From NCBI RefSeq assembly GCF_020497125.1, contig NC_059072.1, positions 307,538,781 to 307,602,780 of the forward strand: a stretch of 64,000 bases of DNA, read 5' to 3'. Shown here piece by piece: positions 57,945-64,000 of this stretch; the stretch's first letter is position 1; each line of letters begins with the position of its first letter. Position numbers and translations under genes: made by a program. The notes below the pieces were generated by a model that was not told where the DNA came from, searched no databases, and worked only from the letters and a program-made list of their open reading frames with translations. This DNA is from Mauremys mutica. Its lineage: Eukaryota > Chordata > Testudines > Geoemydidae.

Positions 57945-60634
57945 ATGGAGTCCGTTTCTCGTCTCATATCTAGCTTTGTCAAAACTGCCTCCCTACTTGC
58001 GGTTTTCAGTACTGTACAGTCAGAACAGATGCAATTTAAGATTATTTTAATAGCTAATTTGTTAGTAAAAAGCTTATTTAAGCAAATATAAGTTTCTCCA
58101 AGTTTAGAAAGGAGGTAATTAGAAGAATGACGCTGCATTTTCAGAATGTCTTCGGATTACTTAGCTGAGCAGATCATAGATGTTACGTACGTAACAGCTA
58201 TTGCATGATACATACCGTTTTTTCTTTCTTAATACCGTAGGGAGTGTGTAAAGTTCACAACAAAAAGTTCTTACCATATTGTTTTCCGTATCCCTTGTTT
58301 AATACACTTTAATACAAGCTGTGCAAGGGCTATATACCAAATGTCGATGTCGTTAATTAAGGATTATAGTTTATTTTGTTTGAAGTGAAGTTGGACATAG
58401 TTGAAGAGGCTGCATGTTGAACACACAGTTGAACACTGAAGAAGCGAGAAGACGCACGTTAGCAGTTTGATCAGTGATCAGTACATATAACACTACACCC
58501 CCACTCGTGTCTAAGGAAATCAGTCAGACTCTGCTTCCATTTATATTCAAAATGACAACAAGAGTTCAGATGAAATACCCTCCTAAACTTCGCCTTTTGG
58601 AAAGAAACCCTTTCTGTGTTTTTGTTTGTTTATTATTTTTTAATCATGTCGTTAGCACGAGTAAACAGAAACGCCAACATTCATAGTCTTAAATTTATGG
58701 ATTCTAAACAAGAGATTTACTATGGCTGATCACCAATTTGTAGTGTTCCTTTCTTTACATCTTTTTGCAAACTCTCATAATTTTCTTGGCAAACAAAAAC
58801 AAAACACCCCGCCCCCCAAAAACCCCAAACACATTCAGTAAAATATCAGATTTCAGAATCAGTCAAGGACATCAAATCCAATTTCCTTCTATTGAGATTC
58901 GGGACCTTTCTTTCCTTAAAACATAACTTTTAGAACAACGATGTTTATTTGATTCAACACTGTTTACTAATAGCTTTTAATAGCTCGTTGTTTCCTGAAG
59001 TGGTTAAATTTCAGTCTCGCTTCTTAGTATGAAATCAGCGAGGCTTCTGTATAACGATTGAAACTCACCTCCCATTCACCTATAACTGAAACGAGAACAG
59101 AAAACGTCAGTTCTCATTTCGGAGGGGGAAGGGAGGGGAGATTTTTTTTTTTTTTTACAGTGAAATGGCATGTATCCAAGCAGTGTTTCTTAGCTCAGGC
59201 TTTGTGAGACTATAGCCTAAAGTGGGAAAATTCGCCACTATTACACCTCCGTATCTAGTTAATGCTAGTTTAGTGACATTCACTAAACAAAGCAAATTTA
59301 ATCTCTGTAAACTCATAAAAGGAAAAAAAATTCCCTAACACGGAGAGAGATTGTTAGAAACCTCAATTAAAAACCTCTCCTTTTCTTTCTAACTGTCAAA
59401 TACAGCTGAGAAAGTTTTGTGAGTACGGTTCGTTCTTGGAAAAGGATCAGATATATTTAAAGGGGAGAGGGTGGGTAATACGTAGGTGTTTTCGTTATGT
59501 CTGCCAGCATACTCCGACACCCCGTGGCTGTGTCTAAACCGAAATAGATAACACTAGAAGATCTGAATCAATCCATGAGAGTTTTATTTAATACGGATTG
59601 GAGTTTTCCGGGAGTCCTGAAGTTTCCTCTGTTATTTCAATCCCTTAAAGCTCCACGAAGCGGGGACCTGGGGCAGCCCCGGGAAATAAAGCGTTGCACC
59701 TACTTCTCAAATCCAAAGCGGCGAAAGGGTTAAGGAGTCCTGAACGGGGCTCGCACAAGGGCAATTGGAAGAACCGAATCGCTTCCAAGACATCCGTTTA
59801 GTCAGTACGAAAAAAAAAAATAAAAAAAAAAAGCCTTGCAAAATGTGGTTTGGGGAAACCTGCAGAGGAAATGGACACAGTCTGCGCTTCAGGGCTCAGT
59901 CCTCACGGTGAAGCTGAAGGAATCAGCCCCTTCCAGTTAACACAATTCAACCCCAGATGATTCTGTCCGTGGACTTCTCCTGTTCATAGGGCTGCATAAT
60001 TTCATATGTATTTTTTACCACCACACAAATCAAGCTCGCTCGACTAGGTTTTTAAGGATTGGATGATTTATATGGATCAAATCGGATCTCTGAAAGCTTT
60101 TGTTTCACTCGCGTGCTTGATAATAGTTCTGTTATCAGCAATGTGCATCTGTAAATGTTAAGAATCTAAAGTTTGTCCTTTATTGTGACATTGTAGGAAC
60201 GAAAATGTAGAATATAATGAAGTAAACCTTTTATTACGTTTCAGTGTAGCACATGACGTAAAATAAAGTTTCGGAGACGTTAAGTGCAAGGAACTAGACT
60301 GTCCTAGAGCAAAATCGCTTTAAAAAAAGAGAGAGAAAAAGACCCATGTCATTACCAAATGTGGTCTGTATGATTTGCTTAAGTAAATTAACGGGTGTTT
60401 GAAAATGTGCGTGTCACTATATATTGAATTAAGCATATATTGCTCTCAATAATGAAATAAAATAATCTGGATTTGGTCAGCATCTCCCTTATTGTTGGTG
60501 GGGTATCTATAAACCTTACCCTGTTTCTTATTTTGGTACATTCGCCACAACACTCAACCAGGGATGTGATTTTTTTGAAATATATTGTTTTAATAATGGA
60601 CCACGTGTGTGTGGAGGGGAACCATTCACTGAAG
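57945..60634. other. Unique-looking non-coding DNA
   Basis: Few recognisable repeats and somewhat raised CpG for AT-rich DNA, as in introns near conserved developmental promoters. T-run at 59142-59156, A-runs near 59810-59831. No exon supported. Confidence 0.4.
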
Positions 60635-61022
60635 CAGTGGCTTTCAACCTTTTCAGACTACTGTACCCCTTTCAGGAGTCTGATTTGTCTGGCATACTCC
60701 CAAATTACACCTCACTTATAAACTACTTGCTCACAAAATCAGACATAAACATACAAATGTGTCACAGCGCACTGTTACAGAAAAAAAAGCTTACTTTCTC
60801 ACCTTTACCATATAATTATAAAATAAATCAACTGGAATATAAATACTGTACTTACATTTCAGTGCATAGTATATAGAGCAGTATAAACAAGTCATTGCAT
60901 GAAATTTTAGTTTGTACTGACTTCACTCGTGCATTTTACATAGCCTGTTGTAAAAGTAGGCAAATATGTAGATGAGTTGATGTATCCCCGGGAAGACTTC
61001 TTTGTAACCCCAGGGGTATGTG
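60635..61022 (+). mobile_element. hAT (Charlie-like) MITE
   Basis: Starts with the hAT terminus cagtggctttcaacctttt and matches the 39991-40360 copy over its whole length in opposite orientation. The right end stops at 'aaccccaggggtatgtg', just short of the expected inverted terminus, so it is truncated. No coding capacity. Confidence 0.88.
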
Positions 61023-64000
61023 CATTAAAGAACTAGTAATACAATTTGTTTAATGCTTATTTCCAGACGGAAATATTGTTTGTCTTCTCTTTTGGTTCTA
61101 CCTGTCAAAATATTTGACTGCTGGGAACAACTTAAAGATCTGATAGACAACTTGTTTGAAAGAAGGTAAACATGAAAATCATCCTACTGATGTCGATTTC
61201 TTAGCATTCTATTTCCTGAGGAACTTTTACTTTGAAATGTCATGGAAGCTATAGTTTTGGTTGTATTTTTTTCTGAGAGTCGTGGGGTAATCGGTTTCCT
61301 GTTCCTAACATATTACATCTTACTTAGATTTGCATGTAGAATTCACATGGCTCTTTATGCTGACTCATTTTTAGTTAGGTAGGTTTATGTTATGTTTCTA
61401 TAGTGGCATAATTATATTAAGATTCTTTCTGTTAACTACTAAAGAATTAAATTGTTTATCAACACAGAGGTCAGCACACGTACCGCTTTGCAGAATGACT
61501 GCGGTTTCCAGTGCCCTTTGCATTGAATAACGGATTAGATGTTCATTTTGGTTCAAAAAGAGAGTCACTAACTGAGTCTCGGATTAGGATTTACGGGCTC
61601 AAAGCCACATTCTTCCAATGGATCTCGGGGTGCACGGGGAATGCATATTATGGCCCCATATGGTAAACATTTCCTCTTTCCAAATGTTCAGAATACTGGT
61701 TGTCTTCCTGTACTCTTATTTTTCCCCTGGCACATAAACGGTTACTCAACATTTAATATAAGGTACAGAATTACCTCACATTTTAACAGACGTCAAACAC
61801 TACAATTTTTAAAATTTCCAAAGGATCAGAAAAAAGGGCATCATTGTTTTTTAAAAGCGTCTTAAAGAATAAATAGCAATTTTGAAATAGATGTAGAGAC
61901 ACCGACACGCTTGTCGGTGTGATGACTCTATAAACAGGATATCAAATGCTTGACTATTTGACTTCCTAGTGACGTAAACGGTATAACTCCAGCAAGACAG
62001 TGCAGTGAAAATGAAGTATTTTTACACTAAAAATACTTCAGCAAATGACACAGACTCAAGAACTTTGGGCAAATAATGTGTTCAAAGATGTTTCCTATTT
62101 AGATTTTGGCTTCCAGAAAATGGGCAATTATTGTAAAAAATGCTAAAACTTCACATGTAGAGAATATCATTATCTTTCTGGGTCATTGGACATTCCAAAA
62201 GACAGAAATTATGATGACACCAACCCGGAAATCAACTTGTAACTCGCTGAAAAATAAGTGAAACTTTCAAGATCTAGTAGCTAATTGAAATAATTGAGTT
62301 AGTTTTTCCTCTTGCGACACTAAAACCGAAATGTGTGTTTTTGACATTTCAAAGTTTCATTTTTGATAGCTCATTCATCGAGAGCCAGAGATCTGTCATT
62401 TAAATTTCTCTTAAAGCATGAAATTATATCGACGGTGCAACTAAAGTTTATTTTAATCGTCTGTAGGTAGTTTTGTTTATACACAGAAAACTGGTTTGCA
62501 GTGCACACAAAGTACATTTCTTCAATTCTTGCCTGGGATATCCAGTTGAGATGGAAAGTCATAGGATGTATTTGTCCTACATTTTTGGGGCCCATTACGT
62601 AGATTTTTGTTTATTTAGGTTTTTTTTTAATGAGGAATAAGTTAGAGGAGTTCTAAAAATGAAGCGCTTATCCGAAACTCATATTTTGCATTGAATACTG
62701 CTCTGCCTATATCTTACTTGTTAAGGCATATGAAGTGAAGAATGACCATAACTGAAAGTCACGCAACATTTACATTGCCAGCCCTGTCCTTCGAACAACC
62801 TAGCCCCACAGATAGCATTATCACTTTTGCATAGTGGCAAATACTTCTCTCAAAATAATTAATGTTAGCTTTGTTTTTGCACCCACGGCTTATCTCTGTC
62901 CCGCAGACACTCTAACCAGTGAAACCAGTGGGCGTGCAGCAGGCAGCGGCTGCTTTGAGACCTTCCTTTCCTCGTTTCCTTCTTTTCAGAATGTTGCAGT
63001 TAAAAGGTTGATCTTTTGGTGATTCTTAAATTTAACTTCTGCAGCTGCTGGTGGCAAGTGTTTACAATAATGCACCCTCCAAAGAAGGTCTTTTATCTCC
63101 TGCCTTCATACGGAAAGTATGAAGAAAATAGAGAAGTCATTTGGTGTTTAGCCATTTGATCAGACGTTACACCGAGAACACTATTCGCGCTAATATTTAA
63201 CTTTTTTGAGGGCTGGGGAGGTAAACTGGAATTTTCCTATCAATTATAAAACTATAAATAATATATTTGGATTGCAAAATGATGAAAAATAATTTTTTGG
63301 GGTAAAATTCAGCAGACCCTGCAATTTTGTACTTTATTTATTTATTTATGTAACATTTATTTGTTTATTTATTTAAAATTTTGATTGAAAGGGCATCTAA
63401 TTTATAATGTTAGTGTCACACTGGCCGTGCTCTTTTCAGTGGCAGGATTACTTAATTAGCCCTTCCGGTTGCAGCTGCATTGCAATTCAAAGTTGCTGAA
63501 ACATGTCACTATATTTTAGGTTTGTTTGGCTAACATTAGGAGGGTAGGGATGGATTCTTTACCACAGAAAATCCTCAGTATGCATTTGAAAGAACCGATC
63601 TGACTGCGGAAGACAGAAAGAAGTGTTGTGTTTTGTGGCTATACTGCACTGAGGCAATCAGTAAGAGCTGAAAGGTGGGCAAGCGTTTGTGTGAAGCAGC
63701 CTCAGAAGTGCTGACAACCTATCACAGAAAAGCCACACAGGAGAGACCCGCGTTTGACACACTTCTGCGTCTGGAAATCTGAAGCGATCCGAGCAGCTGT
63801 GAGGAAGACAAGAGCAAGAGAGAATAGTTTTGAAGTGACAGCTGGAGAGAATCACTGTGTTCAGAAGGTCTAAACTCCTTATTTCTCTCACTCCTTAGGA
63901 GCGCTCATTATACGGCCGCCCGATAACTGGGATATGCAGAAGGCACATGCAAGCACTTATTCTCTCGCAGCCTTGCATCTGGGATCTCTTCAAGAATACA
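61023..64000. other. Non-coding DNA, possible exon at the right edge
   Basis: Contains two perfect hairpins (61899-61920, 62012-62040) and a TTTA-rich simple repeat at 63334-63374. At 63898 a pyrimidine-rich acceptor (atttctctcactccttag) precedes CpG-bearing sequence that runs to the window end. It might be the next exon of the plus-strand candidate gene. I cannot confirm a reading frame. Confidence 0.35.

Noticed and set aside
1..64000. tRNA, rRNA or known microRNA genes
   Set aside because: I looked for tRNA B-box-like words and several familiar microRNA seeds and found no convincing full structure; a covariance-model scan would be needed to exclude them.

Overview
This is a vertebrate nuclear window, not prokaryotic: it is AT-rich, has no dense coding capacity, carries CpG-rich promoter-like segments at both ends, and is filled with interspersed repeats. 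The repeats (several CR1 LINE subfamilies, a DIRS-type retrotransposon, many hAT elements with 8-bp target duplications, abundant short palindromic MITEs, old MIR SINEs) match what I remember of turtle genomes. Turtle, or at least non-avian reptile, is therefore my best guess, by inference only. I recognise no complete protein-coding gene. Nearly all open reading frames are chance, or pieces of transposon genes.

Left end (1-4.6 kb): AT-rich DNA runs into a CpG island at about 3.05-4.57 kb with E2F- and YY1-like motifs, three abutting CGTCA half-sites, minus-strand splice donors at 3639, 3736 and 3879, and one plus-strand donor at 4316. It looks like the promoter and first exon of a gene running left out of the window, perhaps bidirectional.

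Middle (4.6-53.7 kb): intergenic or intronic DNA. From 4.6 to 32 kb there are scattered MIRs, palindromic MITEs, CR1 fragments and small hAT elements in otherwise anonymous AT-rich sequence. From about 32.4 to 46.3 kb I read one old DIRS-type element (gag-like, reverse transcriptase, RNase H and tyrosine recombinase parts, all plus strand) broken into five pieces by later insertions: a short CR1, an LTR-like block, a long CR1 that itself holds three hAT elements (two nested in each other), a Tigger-like transposon that holds a further hAT with a 70-bp minisatellite, and a reverse-strand CR1. Target duplications fix several of these junctions to the base and give a relative order of events.

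Right end (53.7-64 kb): a second promoter-like region with a perfect CRE (TGACGTCA) next to a PBX/PREP-type decamer, plus-strand splice donors at 54302 and 56721 and an acceptor at 55809. It suggests the 5' end of a plus-strand gene that I cannot name. A weaker candidate plus-strand non-coding transcript (exons at 47649-47736 and 50272-50675) lies upstream. The two promoter regions point away from each other across about 50 kb of transposon-rich DNA. I found no convincing undescribed functional system; the most informative structure is the nested transposon stratigraphy.
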